Source: Nostoc sp. PCC 7107
GTDB lineage: Bacteria > Cyanobacteriota > Cyanobacteriia > Cyanobacteriales > Nostocaceae
Reading direction: 5' to 3'
Assembly (NCBI RefSeq): GCF_000316625.1
Contig: NC_019676.1
Location: 4,420,501-4,484,500 of the forward strand
DNA: 64,000 nucleotides
Shown: positions 36,836 through 45,730 of the stretch, in pieces
How positions within the stretch are numbered: the stretch's first letter is position 1
Layout: every line of letters starts with the position of its first letter
Notes under the pieces: model-generated
Databases searched by the model: none
What the model saw: only the letters and a program-made list of their open reading frames with translations
What the model was told of the DNA's origin: nothing
Position numbers and translations under genes: made by a program

Positions 36836-38026
36836 TTACACCTTCTCCTTGGGAGGAGTAGCAATACCCTGTTTGAGTAGGTTTGCTTCTAGTTCTTTGA
36901 TAAATTTACAGTCTTCCTCTAACAAAGGCTGACTTTCTGCACTTACTAATGGCTGCTTTTCTAAGAAACTGAATGCTTGGCGAAATTGACGGGGACTTAC
37001 AGTTATAGGCGCATCAAAATGACAAGAAATAATCTGTTGAAAATCCCAAGTTGCAACTTTGTTTGCCCAGTCGAGAACTTGTTGTGGTGCTTGGGGCAGA
37101 ATGAGGGTTTGCAAAATGGGGGCGACAAATGGACGACCATTAGCACTCAGGGCGTGAAATGACTGCTGCCAATTTGTTTGCCAACGAAATGGATATAAAC
37201 CAAAGTAGGCTTTACGAGAATGGTCTGGGGCTTTAACTGCATCACGGAAACTTTCACCTAGTTTAGTTACTTCCAACGCACTAGGACGGAAATAAATCGC
37301 AAACAAGGAAATACGCTGCCATCCTTGACGGCGGTTTGCGGCGTTATCTTCAATGGGTTGGAGGGCGTTTTCCCTGGCGTGAAATAACAAAGGGTATGGG
37401 TCTAATTGAAAGATAGCTGGCGGGTTTTCAGGTACAGATATGATTGTATCGGCGAGGAGGAGTGTGTGCGATCGCTTATGCAAAAATGCCACTTCCACAA
37501 AAGAACCCCGCCCCAAATTGATATCTAACACCTCATACTCAAAATCATCCGCAAACGGCGCAAGACTAGCATCTTCAGGTAATACAGAAGTCCGTTGTTG
37601 CGGAAAACCTAGCCAACTCAAAGGCAAATTGAACGGAAAACTCCATTGATGGGGTGCAACAAAAACCTGTGCTTGGGGAAAACATCTCGCAAAAGGGCCG
37701 ACGAAAACCTTATGTTCTAAACCAGAACTCGTTGGCAGAATAATGTACTTCACCGCACCATGTTTGCCTACCAACTCCTGCACCATACGCACACATTCAA
37801 TAGTTGGTGCAACAGGCGCATAAACCAGCAAACCACCACCTGTCAGCTTAATTACAGTCATCCGTATCGGCACAATAGTATAGAGAATGCCGTGAAACTG
37901 CTCAAATGTCCAGATTGTATCTTTAACAATTTCTTGGCAAAGTGTTCGCCGTTTGTTGTAGGGATAAAGGGGAACAACAGGCCAGAACGGCCATGACCAA
38001 TCTTGGGAATTCCTGCTGGGATACAT
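36836..38026 (-). CDS. DUF4336 family protein (metallo-hydrolase-like)
   Basis: About 396 residues from ATG 38026; TTG 38122 would add 32 residues. The sequence includes WSWPFWPVVPLYPYNKRRT, PIRMTVIKLTGGGLLVYAP, KYIILPTSSGLEHKVFVGPFARCFP and TLLLADTIIS. This pattern is DUF4336, a family in cyanobacteria and plants that resembles metallo-beta-lactamase-fold enzymes. The expected HxHxDH motif is not obvious, so catalysis is doubtful. Function is unknown. Confidence 0.7.
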   Translation of the reverse strand: MYPSRNSQDWSWPFWPVVPLYPYNKRRTLCQEIVKDTIWTFEQFHGILYTIVPIRMTVIKLTGGGLLVYAPVAPTIECVRMVQELVGKHGAVKYIILPTSSGLEHKVFVGPFARCFPQAQVFVAPHQWSFPFNLPLSWLGFPQQRTSVLPEDASLAPFADDFEYEVLDINLGRGSFVEVAFLHKRSHTLLLADTIISVPENPPAIFQLDPYPLLFHARENALQPIEDNAANRRQGWQRISLFAIYFRPSALEVTKLGESFRDAVKAPDHSRKAYFGLYPFRWQTNWQQSFHALSANGRPFVAPILQTLILPQAPQQVLDWANKVATWDFQQIISCHFDAPITVSPRQFRQAFSFLEKQPLVSAESQPLLEEDCKFIKELEANLLKQGIATPPKEKV

Positions 38027-38122
38027 AAAATCAAGTATCTCTGAGTTGACTAGAGTAAATTTTGATGAGGAAAAAAGGCTTAATACCTCATGTAAATGAT
38101 AATTGTTGTAAGCTGCTGGCAA

Positions 38123-38429
38123 ATAAATTATTTAACAGTTAATTATCGTTGTTCCAGTCAATACAGTTATATGCCTGCTAAATCTTTTCAGGAATTTAAA
38201 GTTTTAGTAAAGTTTTCAGTAGATTCTTGGCTGTTTTTGTGCAATAAGAACGGTATTTTAAGATCAAGACAGCGAAGTTTACTAGTTTTTACTTAGAGTT
38301 TTTATAAATATTTTATATAGTTTCTGTGTTTGCGCTTCATTGTTACCAAGAATGTGATTATGATTACACCAAGTTAAATATTTTAATCTATTCAAAAATC
38401 TAAATCATTTAGGAGGCGATCGCTTTTCT
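38123..38429. promoter_or_regulatory. Shared upstream region of the DUF4336-like and csgG-like genes
   Basis: AT-rich, no gene. The csgG-like gene has a strong AGGAGG at 38411-38416 that overlaps a HIP1 octamer (AGGAGGCGATCGC), 13 bp from the ATG. Confidence 0.45.
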
Positions 38430-39431
38430 ATGAAGAAACTTGTTCCGTCCATATTTTCGTCCGCTTTGTTGGTTAGTATAAATTTTTATCATCTTCAACC
38501 GGCAACTGCAAATCAACCCGTATCACCAGTTTATTTTGCCAACAGTTCAACTTTCAACCTCAAAGATAACAATAAAGAAAAGCCCCGCATCGCCGTCCTA
38601 GACTTTGACTATAGCAATGTTTCCGATAATTGGATTTGGTGGTGGAATACAAGTGCTAAAGGTGTCAGTGATATTTTAGTGAATAAACTATTTGAAAGTG
38701 GTAATTTTCGGGTTATTGAACGCAGTAAACTAGAGGCTATTCTTGCCGAACAAAATTTAGGTGCGTCTGGCAGAATTGATGCTAGTACCGCAGCTAAAAT
38801 AGGAAAAATTTTAGGTGTTGATACAATTTTGATTGGTTCAATTACTGAATTTAATATAGAACGTGGTGGCGGAGGTGTAAGTATATTTGGAGTGGCTGTA
38901 GGTGGTGGAAAAACTAGCGCTAATGTCAAACTAAATGTTCGTTTAGTAAATACCTCTAGTGCCGAAATTATGGCAGTAGCAGAAGGAAATGGTAAGTCTA
39001 GTGATGGTGAAGGTGCTGTTAGTATACGTGGAGTTAGTGTAGATACAAGTTCACGAAAAGAAGCCAAATTATTAACTAATGCGACAGTTGCTGCTATCGA
39101 CCAGGTAGTACAAAAAATTAGCAGTAACTCCCTAAACATAGCTACCGGACTAGCAACAGTACCAACAATAAATGCAGTAGTCGCTGATGTTACTGGTGGT
39201 ACAATTATTTTAAATAAAGGTACAACTGATGGCTATCGTCAAGGATTGAAACTATCAATTCAAAGAGTCACTAGAGCAATCAAAGACCCAACCACAGGTA
39301 AAGTCATTCGTCAAATTACCCAAGATGTTGGCACAATTGAAATTACAGAAGCCGATCCTCAATCCAGCGTAGCTAAGATTATTTCTGGTACAGGTATGAA
39401 AGTTGGTGACGTTGCTAAACCTGTAAAATAG
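38430..39431 (+). CDS. CsgG/HfaB-family secretion-pore-like protein
   Basis: A 333-residue protein with a Sec signal (ending near ATANQ). The CsgG domain (residues about 50-220) has RIAVLDFDYSNVS, GVSDILVNKLFESGNFRVIERSKLEAILAEQNL and AKIGKILGVDTILIGSITEF. The C-terminal 100 residues form an FlgT-like beta-domain (VADVTGGTIILNKGTTDG). CsgG proteins form outer-membrane channels for curli; cyanobacterial homologues have unknown cargo. No Cys lipobox is visible at the signal cleavage site, unlike E. coli CsgG. It converges with a kinase-like gene. Confidence 0.85.
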   Translation: MKKLVPSIFSSALLVSINFYHLQPATANQPVSPVYFANSSTFNLKDNNKEKPRIAVLDFDYSNVSDNWIWWWNTSAKGVSDILVNKLFESGNFRVIERSKLEAILAEQNLGASGRIDASTAAKIGKILGVDTILIGSITEFNIERGGGGVSIFGVAVGGGKTSANVKLNVRLVNTSSAEIMAVAEGNGKSSDGEGAVSIRGVSVDTSSRKEAKLLTNATVAAIDQVVQKISSNSLNIATGLATVPTINAVVADVTGGTIILNKGTTDGYRQGLKLSIQRVTRAIKDPTTGKVIRQITQDVGTIEITEADPQSSVAKIISGTGMKVGDVAKPVK

Positions 39432-39532
39432 AGATTTAGACGGGAATTGTTAATTAGTTAGTAAAACTAGATCTACACCCATTACCTATATTCAATTAAA
39501 TAGTCCTAAGTTGACAATTAAGCTAGGACTAT

Positions 39533-41230
39533 TTACCTTTTTCCAGGTATTACAATCGGTTGAGGAATTGTTGCGAATTTATCCATTGAACCCAAGGAAT
39601 AATCATCTAATTTAAAATCTGCAAATGGCTGCTTTATGAGCCTATCTCGCAACGCTTCATCTAAAACTACACCCTTGGATTTTTTCCTCACGCCAATAAT
39701 CATGATACTTCTTTGATATGCGGTTATATCTTGCTTATATGGACATTTAACATCCTGAAATTGTCCAAGATTCAATAAGCGATAACCTTTAACACTAGAT
39801 GTATTTTTAAATAATTTCTGAGCCAACATTTGTACTTGCTTGGCACGTTCTAGAGAGTGACGTTGTGCAACTGCCAAATTGCCTTCACAAGTTGCTGTAC
39901 CCACAGAAATAATTTCTGTAGGATATTCCATAATTTTTTGGATGCCATCTTGTTCTAGGTTTAATTTTAAAAAATCAACACTGACAATTTGATCATTATG
40001 TTTAATTTGAAAATGGCTATTTAATAGCCATTTATATTCTGTTGATAAAATTGCAATACTAAATTCGGCTGTTTTACCTTGACTATCTCTGCCTTCTTGA
40101 TATGCAAAGAAGTCTATTTTCCCTTTTCTATCAGGAGCTTGGCTTTGAGTAATCAAGGCAGAAACTTTAGGCGATCGCATTCCCAAAGCCATGAAACCAA
40201 TTAAGCTCAATGACACCATTAATGCGGCTAATAATGCTAGTAAAGGCAATTGTTCTTGCATTTCTGTTTTAGCAATAGTTGGCAGAAATTGTCTTTTTTG
40301 AAGATTATTGATGATGTTTGAACTAACTTTCTGTTGTTCAATTTCTCCTAACTGCCGCAATATTTCCTGAGCATTTTTTGGTCTTTTATCTACATCCGTT
40401 GCCATCAACAAATCAACTAAATCTAAGAGTGCAGGTGAGACATGAGACGCAAAATTACGCCATTGTAGCCAATTTTTTCGGGCATCATACATATCTAAAG
40501 GATGCCGTCCGGTCAATAAAAATACAAAAGTGCGTCCCAAGGCAAAAAAATCTGATTGCGGTACAGATTGACCTTTCATTTGTTCCAATGCACTGTAGCC
40601 GGATGAAATAATTGATGTTATTTCACCACTATGACTAAATTGATTAAGGTACTGCTTGGCTACTTCTATAGATGTGCCAAAATCAACTAATACCAATTGC
40701 CCATTACTACGAAGTTTAATATTTGCTGGTCGAATATTTTGATGCAGATATTGCTTGTTATGTACCAAGTTTAAAATTTCTACTAATTGTTGTAACCAGG
40801 CAATAGCTTGTGTTTGAGAAATTGGACGATATTGCTGTTTATTCATCCATTGTTCTAAATCTAAGCCATCGATTTTTTCTTTGGCGGCACAGTGTAATAT
40901 CAAACCATTGCGCGTTTGATATTGAAAATAACCATCAACCTTGGGGATACCTGGATGATGTAATTCTCCTAAAACAGTAGCTTCTTGTTGAAAAATTTTG
41001 ATCGCAGCTGCATCAGTAGACAAATCCTCTCCCAGCACCTTGAGGATTTTAGGCATATCTTTTGTGTATGCTTCATATACTTTGCTAAAGCCAGTTTTGT
41101 CACTCAACAAGCGAATGACGCGGTAACGCCCCGGTAATTCCAACGGAGAACCACAACTTTGACAGAAGCGGTGTTTATCGTTATCTTGATTGTTCGGTTT
41201 GGGACAAACTGGATTTATACAAAGGCTCAT
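39533..41230 (-). CDS. Zn-ribbon Ser/Thr kinase-like protein, predicted pseudokinase
   Basis: About 565 residues from ATG 41230. Residues 1-30 form a four-Cys zinc ribbon (CINPVCP, FCQSCG), the hallmark of a large cyanobacterial kinase group. The kinase fold spans residues about 36-310. It keeps the ATP Lys64 (KILKVL) and the DFG at 183-185. The catalytic loop reads HQNIRPAN: Asp165 of HRD is Asn and Lys167 is Arg. The paralogue at 45966 has HRDIKPAN at the same positions. A membrane helix follows (residues about 335-355). The C-terminal 180 residues have a GTATCEGN...SLERAKQVQMLAQKL segment that recalls OmpA-like domains. It faces the csgG-like gene. Confidence 0.8.
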   Translation of the reverse strand: MSLCINPVCPKPNNQDNDKHRFCQSCGSPLELPGRYRVIRLLSDKTGFSKVYEAYTKDMPKILKVLGEDLSTDAAAIKIFQQEATVLGELHHPGIPKVDGYFQYQTRNGLILHCAAKEKIDGLDLEQWMNKQQYRPISQTQAIAWLQQLVEILNLVHNKQYLHQNIRPANIKLRSNGQLVLVDFGTSIEVAKQYLNQFSHSGEITSIISSGYSALEQMKGQSVPQSDFFALGRTFVFLLTGRHPLDMYDARKNWLQWRNFASHVSPALLDLVDLLMATDVDKRPKNAQEILRQLGEIEQQKVSSNIINNLQKRQFLPTIAKTEMQEQLPLLALLAALMVSLSLIGFMALGMRSPKVSALITQSQAPDRKGKIDFFAYQEGRDSQGKTAEFSIAILSTEYKWLLNSHFQIKHNDQIVSVDFLKLNLEQDGIQKIMEYPTEIISVGTATCEGNLAVAQRHSLERAKQVQMLAQKLFKNTSSVKGYRLLNLGQFQDVKCPYKQDITAYQRSIMIIGVRKKSKGVVLDEALRDRLIKQPFADFKLDDYSLGSMDKFATIPQPIVIPGKR

Positions 41231-41245
41231 GGTAAGGCAAACGGC

Positions 41246-41280
41246 AAAAGTCAAAAGTCAAAAGTCAAAAGTCAAAAGTC
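41246..41280 (+). repeat. AAAAGTC heptamer tandem repeat (5 copies)
   Basis: Five perfect AAAAGTC units lie between the kinase-like gene start and the hydrolase gene, followed by ATGACTAATGACAAATGAC-type filler. This is a typical cyanobacterial short tandem heptamer repeat. Confidence 0.85.
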
Positions 41281-41322
41281 CAGAAATTTTTGACAAATGA
41301 CTAATGACAAATGACGAATTAC

Positions 41323-42162
41323 TCATTTACACTCTGCTAAAAAAGCCGCCACAGTCCGGTTAAATGAGTCAGGTTCAGTCAGAAAAGGCCAATGATTTCC
41401 TGGAACTTGACACAAGCGTAAGTTTTTCAGATTGGTTTTGTAGGGTTTTAATTGCCATTCTTGGCGGTTGAGACCTTTATCTGACTTGATAAATAAGGCG
41501 GGTGTATCGATGGGGCTAATAAAGCCCGGTACGCGCATCACATCTTCAAAAATTCCATCACGGGCGGCTATGGTGAACTTACTACCCCAGCTACCATCAG
41601 GTTTTTGTTCTATTCCTGCTTGAAATACTTGCTGTTGCAGTTCATTCCAGCCTTGATATTGGTTTAATTGTTGGGCTAGTTGTTCAGCTTCTGCATAACT
41701 AGCAAATGGCCCCATACCTTTGAGAAAAGATAAAAAGCGGTACAACACAGGAAATGTCGCCTTGAAGAATTGGGGCATTTTCCAGATGAAAATCGGGTCA
41801 ACAAGCACCATACTTCGCACCCGTTGGGGATTTTTCTTAGCCCAGATAACAGCTAATTTACCAGTCCAGGAATGACTCACAACATGGGCAGAAGACCATC
41901 CTAATTTATCCATGAGAGTTTCGAGGTCGGCGATCGCACTTTCAAAGCTATAATCTTTCTCTGGTTTGCTGCTTTCACCATGACCCCGCATATCTGGCGC
42001 AACTATATGGTAATCTGCTGCTAAATATGTTCCCAAGCTAGACCAAACCAGCGCATGGTCGCCTAGTCCATGTAATAACAGCAAAGGTTCTTGACCTTGA
42101 TTCCACTCTAAATACGAAAGTTGAATATCAGATTTAACTAAGGTTTGCCGTATCGGGATCAT
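41323..42162 (-). CDS. Alpha/beta-hydrolase fold protein
   Basis: A 279-residue protein. The oxyanion-hole region is LLLHGLGDHALVWSSL, and APDMRGHGESSKP follows. The nucleophile elbow is SHSWTG, with a serine replacing the first Gly of GxSxG. The acid lies in the IDTPALFIKSDKG region and the catalytic His in PGNHWPF. Such proteins are esterases, lipases or haloalkane-type enzymes; the substrate is unknown. It lies 69 bp after the heptamer repeats on the same strand as the pseudokinase gene. Confidence 0.85.
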   Translation of the reverse strand: MIPIRQTLVKSDIQLSYLEWNQGQEPLLLLHGLGDHALVWSSLGTYLAADYHIVAPDMRGHGESSKPEKDYSFESAIADLETLMDKLGWSSAHVVSHSWTGKLAVIWAKKNPQRVRSMVLVDPIFIWKMPQFFKATFPVLYRFLSFLKGMGPFASYAEAEQLAQQLNQYQGWNELQQQVFQAGIEQKPDGSWGSKFTIAARDGIFEDVMRVPGFISPIDTPALFIKSDKGLNRQEWQLKPYKTNLKNLRLCQVPGNHWPFLTEPDSFNRTVAAFLAECK

Positions 42163-42614
42163 TTCTATGTAACTTTGGAGAAGATGGCTTTGCGCTTATA
42201 TCGTACTGCGAAAGCCGGCGTTGCATAAATGTGGGATGAAATTATAAAATTCTAATTTTCAAACTCTTGCTCTTTGCGCCTTTGCGGCTTTGCGTGAGAC
42301 AAAAATCATCCCCTCAATCAGCAACGCCCGAAAGCCTTTATCTACCAAGGGTAATTATTGATGGTTGCGTAAACTATGCTCGTTGCAAGCATCAAACTTT
42401 ATCATCTACACGGAGTGATAAATTGCTTGTATAACTTTATATAACGTTTTTTACAACTTACCACTGATAATTGCTTGCTATGTCATAATAGAAAGTGAGA
42501 GTTAATTCGGCGACCGCGTTTGTTTTTATTATTGACAGGCTTTTTCCTTTTGGTATCTACAGACTTTTCTCCGAAACCTAAATCTCCACACACTTATGAT
42601 TTCGGAGACAATCT
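42163..42614. other. Intergenic region with CTTTGCGCC repeat and rbp leader
   Basis: A CTTTGCGCCTTTGCGGCTTTGCG tract lies near 42270. The last 150 bp is the likely long leader of the RRM gene; a CATAAT motif at about 42484 could be its -10. Long leaders are known for cold-induced cyanobacterial rbp genes. No further gene seen. Confidence 0.4.
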
Positions 42615-42914
42615 ATGTCAGTTTATGTAGGCAATCTTTCTTATGAAGTTACAGAAGATAGTCTGAGTGCAGTTTTTGCAGAATATGGTTCAGTAAAACG
42701 CATTCAGTTACCTACTGACCGTGAAACAGGTCGGATGCGTGGTTTTGGATTTGTGGAAATGGGTACAGATGCTGAAGAAACATCTGCCATTGAAGCTCTT
42801 GATGGTGCTGAATGGATGGGACGTGATCTCAAAGTGAATAAGGCTAAACCAAAAGAAGATAGAGGTTCATTTGGTGGTAATCGTGGAAGCTACGGCGCAC
42901 GGAACCGCTACTAA
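42615..42914 (+). CDS. rbp: RRM-type RNA-binding protein (cyanobacterial Rbp)
   Basis: A 99-residue protein consisting of one RNA recognition motif: RNP2 is VYVGNLS at residues 3-9 and RNP1 is RGFGFVEM. A short Gly/Arg-rich tail (SFGGNRGSYGARNRY) follows, characteristic of the cold-inducible Rbp group. These proteins bind RNA and are linked to cold acclimation and mRNA positioning at the thylakoid. A long leader and a downstream hairpin mark a single-gene transcript. Confidence 0.93.
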   Translation: MSVYVGNLSYEVTEDSLSAVFAEYGSVKRIQLPTDRETGRMRGFGFVEMGTDAEETSAIEALDGAEWMGRDLKVNKAKPKEDRGSFGGNRGSYGARNRY

Positions 42915-42977
42915 GTTTTATAGATTTAGCTCTTGAAGCTAACCCATTAATCCAGAACACGAATTGCATTTATTATC

Positions 42978-43006
42978 GGCTTAGGCAGAAATGCTTGAGC
43001 CTTTTT
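42978..43006 (+). terminator. Rho-independent terminator after rbp
   Basis: Stem GGCTTAGGCA / TGCTTGAGCC (two G-U pairs) with a GAAA loop and a TTTTT tail. Confidence 0.75.
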
Positions 43007-43059
43007 AATACAAAATCAGGACTGGACAATCAGTTAAAATCGAATTTCTGGAGTTCTCT

Positions 43060-43365
43060 ATGTCAAACTCAACCCCTCCCGTTGAGCCTGCTATTTTAAT
43101 CACCATTATTGGTGAAACAGTACTCAAAGACCGGATTGTTAAGCTGCTAAAAAACCATAATGTCAGCGGCTATACAATTAATCAAGTGCAGGGTGAAGGC
43201 GGTCACGGAAGACGCTTGGCAGACCTAGCCGGCTACAACACTAATATTGAAATCAAGACAATAGTTTCATTAGAAGCATCAAATGCCATTCTGTCTGCAC
43301 TCAAAGAAGAACAAGGTAAGCACGCTTTAATTGCTTTTCGCCAGAATATAGAAGCCTTTTATTGA
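43060..43365 (+). CDS. PII-like (SbtB/CutA-fold) signalling protein
   Basis: A 101-residue protein with the PII-superfamily pattern: LITIIGETVLKDRIVKLLKNHNVSGYTINQVQGEG, IEIKTIVSLEASNAILSALKEE and a last strand ALIAFRQNIEAF. The T-loop region (HGRRLADLAGYNTN) is short and lacks the uridylylated Tyr or the phosphorylated Ser of classical GlnB, so it is a PII-like member nearer SbtB. Family proteins bind adenine nucleotides and regulate transporters. No sbtA or other transporter is adjacent. GGAG lies 8 nt before the ATG. Confidence 0.75.
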   Translation: MSNSTPPVEPAILITIIGETVLKDRIVKLLKNHNVSGYTINQVQGEGGHGRRLADLAGYNTNIEIKTIVSLEASNAILSALKEEQGKHALIAFRQNIEAFY

Positions 43366-43538
43366 TTAAATTTCCGCAGGTATTCCTGATAAATATGTAG
43401 TCTTATTCAACTGCTGAAAGTGCTATGTAATTAACAATTTTGATATGACTAGCTTTAATATTAGATAGCTTAATGTCATACTCAGTAGCATTACAGAATC
43501 ATGTTCTCCCTAACAAGTAATTGCAAGGTGTATCAAGT

Positions 43539-43829
43539 ATGGAAACTACTGCAAATATAATTCCTGAATTTGAAAAATTATTTAGACAAAAATTACAACT
43601 AAATAATTGTAAGCTGAGAAAAAAAAGGCAAGAGAATAATTATGAAATTATTACTCCTGCTAAAGACATTTTTTTGATGTACTGGAGTGAATTCCCAGAA
43701 GTTAAGTTGATATATCAGGCTGTAGGAGTACGCACACAGCAAACCGTAGTTTATGAGCGGGCTATTCGCTCTCATATTGATTTTTGTTTAAATAGCATTA
43801 AAGAGATTATGATAACTGTTGCCAAATAA
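43539..43829 (+). CDS. Hypothetical small protein
   Basis: A 96-residue protein not recognised. I take the ATG at 43539, preceded at 8 nt by AAGGTG; a TTG six codons upstream is also open. The protein is Lys-rich and mixed alpha/beta, without membrane helix or Cys pair. Its C-terminal helix (RAIRSHIDFCLNSIKEIM) is amphipathic. It is convergent with the infC-like gene across a strong hairpin. Confidence 0.5.
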   Translation: METTANIIPEFEKLFRQKLQLNNCKLRKKRQENNYEIITPAKDIFLMYWSEFPEVKLIYQAVGVRTQQTVVYERAIRSHIDFCLNSIKEIMITVAK

Positions 43830-43854
43830 TGGCAATTTCCATTCATAAGTAAGT

Positions 43855-43891
43855 AACAGCGCTCTATGCTTGCTGCATATAGAGCGCTGTT
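43855..43891. terminator. Bidirectional hairpin terminator
   Basis: A perfect 13-bp stem (AACAGCGCTCTAT and complement) with an 11-nt loop lies between two convergent stops, followed by TTTATAGTTTT on the plus strand. Confidence 0.75.
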
Positions 43892-43898
43892 TATAGTT

Positions 43899-44390
43899 TT
43901 ATGCAGGCATGATTTGCACAATCAATGAGCGTTTATCCAGCGACTGGACTTTGCCAACTTCACCCAGATCAGTGACAATGCGATCTAGCATATCTCCAGC
44001 CTGCTGGCGATATTGATTTTCTCGACCCCGTAAACGAATAGCGAATTTGACTGAATCGCCTTTACTCAACCACTGAAGTGCTTGATTAATACGCAAATTA
44101 TAGTCACCCGCACCGACATTAGGACGGAACCGAACTTCTTTTACAGTAGGTCTAGCACTTGAACCCTGGCGTTTCTTCTTTTGATACTGAAGCTTGCCAT
44201 AATTGAGAATCTTTGCTACTGGAATGTCTTCGTTTTGGGAGACTACAACCAAGTCAAGCTCAACGCTCTGAGCTATGTTTAGAGCTTCGTAGGTGTCTAT
44301 CAAACCACGATTATTATTTTCATGGTCAATCAAGAAGACTTGAGGTGACTTGATTTGCGAGTTAATTAGCTGCTTTTGGACTACGATAAT
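43899..44390 (-). CDS. infC: IF-3 paralogue with an apparent AUU start
   Basis: A translation initiation factor 3-like protein of 163 residues. The IF3-N domain (INSQIKSPQVFLIDHENNNRGLIDTYEALNIA) and the IF3-C domain (VKEVRFRPNVGAGDYNLRINQALQWLSKGDSVKF) are complete. IF-3 binds the 30S subunit and discriminates start codons. No ATG, GTG or TTG precedes the N domain: the first TTG (44333) would delete its first 19 residues. ATT at 44390 lies 5 nt after AGAGG, and an in-frame TGA sits 12 nt upstream. E. coli infC also starts with AUU. Cyanobacteria often have a second, shorter IF-3 of this type. Confidence 0.85.
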   Translation of the reverse strand: MIVVQKQLINSQIKSPQVFLIDHENNNRGLIDTYEALNIAQSVELDLVVVSQNEDIPVAKILNYGKLQYQKKKRQGSSARPTVKEVRFRPNVGAGDYNLRINQALQWLSKGDSVKFAIRLRGRENQYRQQAGDMLDRIVTDLGEVGKVQSLDKRSLIVQIMPA

Positions 44391-45032
44391 TTTTTCCTCT
44401 CAATTATTCAACACTTTGCATTGCAAGTATTACTAAGGTAACACAGTACTATCTCTCCTTCTTCAGCCCTCTGGCAGAAAATTTTGAGTTTTTGTTACCT
44501 AACCTGAAATGCTGAAAGTACTCTCATTATTTTGAGTACTGTTCAATATATTCTAATTTTAATCTCGAAATTGTGTAGATCGAAGCGTTATTTATTAATT
44601 TTTAATGACCATAGCAGGGAACGGAAAACGGGGTTAAAATCCTTATACAAAAAGGATTTTGCAGTCAATTAAGTAGAAGGCTTAAATAATTCACGCTATG
44701 TCATTGCGTAGGAGTTAGCTTGCCCAAAAGGGATGAAACTATGTGGAATGTAGACGCGAAGAGACTTCGCAAGGATTAGTCCGATTTTACATTTTGTTAC
44801 ATAGTTAGGTTTATTCTCAATAACTTAACTTATGTCTCTTGTTCAAGCGTATGGTTAATATTTCTTCAGAGTTTATTTATAGTTTATAAACAAATTAAAC
44901 TATTGACATAGTAAGCTTAGAATATTTAAGTTATGGTTTTTTGCGGTGATAGACTTCTAGCTCTTCTGGTGTAGGCAAGATGCCTACACCAGAAGAATGA
45001 TATTCATGAACTATTTTAGCCTTGAGCCGCGA
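44391..45032. other. Intergenic region with two hairpins
   Basis: No gene was recognised in 44391-45032. AAAATCCTT-N7-AAGGATTTT lies at 44636-44660, and a perfect 16-bp hairpin with an AGA loop (CTTCTGGTGTAGGCA arm) at 44962-44996. The second lies 36 bp after the stop of the small minus-strand gene and could end its transcript, although there is no U-tract. Confidence 0.45.
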
Positions 45033-45209
45033 CTACTCATCTTCATCTCCTGGAGGTCTTTCACTACGACTTTGTTGGGCATTCCACTCCAAAACGATGC
45101 GCTCTAACATCTCAATTTGTGTACATTCGTTAACAGCAGCATACATCTTGATCAACTCTCTGACTTCAAGACTAAGGTGACTTATCGCTAGTTCTTTATC
45201 TTTTGCCAT
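45033..45209 (-). CDS. Small hypothetical protein, possible ribbon-helix-helix
   Basis: A 58-residue protein from ATG 45209 reads ELAISHLSLEVRELIKMYAAVNECTQIEMLERIVLEW and ends in an acidic tail. The strand-helix-helix spacing would suit a CopG-type DNA-binding fold, but no family is recognised and the ribosome binding site is weak. It lies about 100 bp downstream of the next gene on the same strand. Confidence 0.5.
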   Translation of the reverse strand: MAKDKELAISHLSLEVRELIKMYAAVNECTQIEMLERIVLEWNAQQSRSERPPGDEDE

Positions 45210-45310
45210 ATTTATTAGCTGTGGTTGTGGTTAAGCCTCAAATTAATTACTAACCTGAAAATAGATAAGGCAGAACAAGCTCTAGAATAATATGTCAAAA
45301 ACTGACTTAA

Positions 45311-45730
45311 TTACCGTAAGTTATCTGTGTTGAGTTCTTCATTAACATCTACAGTTCCTGAACTATTCACATCAATTCTTAATGCTTCTTTGGTAAAGTA
45401 CTTCAAAGTTGAAGCTAAAGCTAATTGAGAAGCTACTTGATACGCCAGTTCTTTAGGGATTTCTTGTTGTTGATTTAACAATTCGACAAAGCTTTCAAAA
45501 TCACGCATTACGCAATACCTGTGTAACGCAGCTTTTTTATCTATCAGATTAAACTTTTCATCAATTTTCTCTTTAGCTTCTTTCTCGGCTTCAGAAATCG
45601 AATTGACAAATCCACTGTTATGGCATAGTTCGCCAGAAATTTTGTAGTAGTAAGCTTTTTTACTTAATGATTCCTCTTCAATACAGATTGAATGAAATTT
45701 GTACTCAATTTTGTACTTATTAGATTCCAT
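45311..45730 (-). CDS. Hypothetical protein
   Basis: A 139-residue protein not recognised. The N-terminal 50 residues look beta-rich (KYKIEYKFHSICIEEESLSKKAYYYKISG is about one strand pair). A charged helix (SEAEKEAKEKIDEKFN) and a helical region (KELAYQVASQLALASTLKYF) follow. No membrane segment or signal. It may be co-transcribed with the 58-residue gene 101 bp downstream. Confidence 0.5.
   Translation of the reverse strand: MESNKYKIEYKFHSICIEEESLSKKAYYYKISGELCHNSGFVNSISEAEKEAKEKIDEKFNLIDKKAALHRYCVMRDFESFVELLNQQQEIPKELAYQVASQLALASTLKYFTKEALRIDVNSSGTVDVNEELNTDNLR

Noticed and set aside
41246-41280. CRISPR array at the AAAAGTC repeats
   Set aside because: The units are 7 bp, contiguous and without spacers; no cas genes are present.
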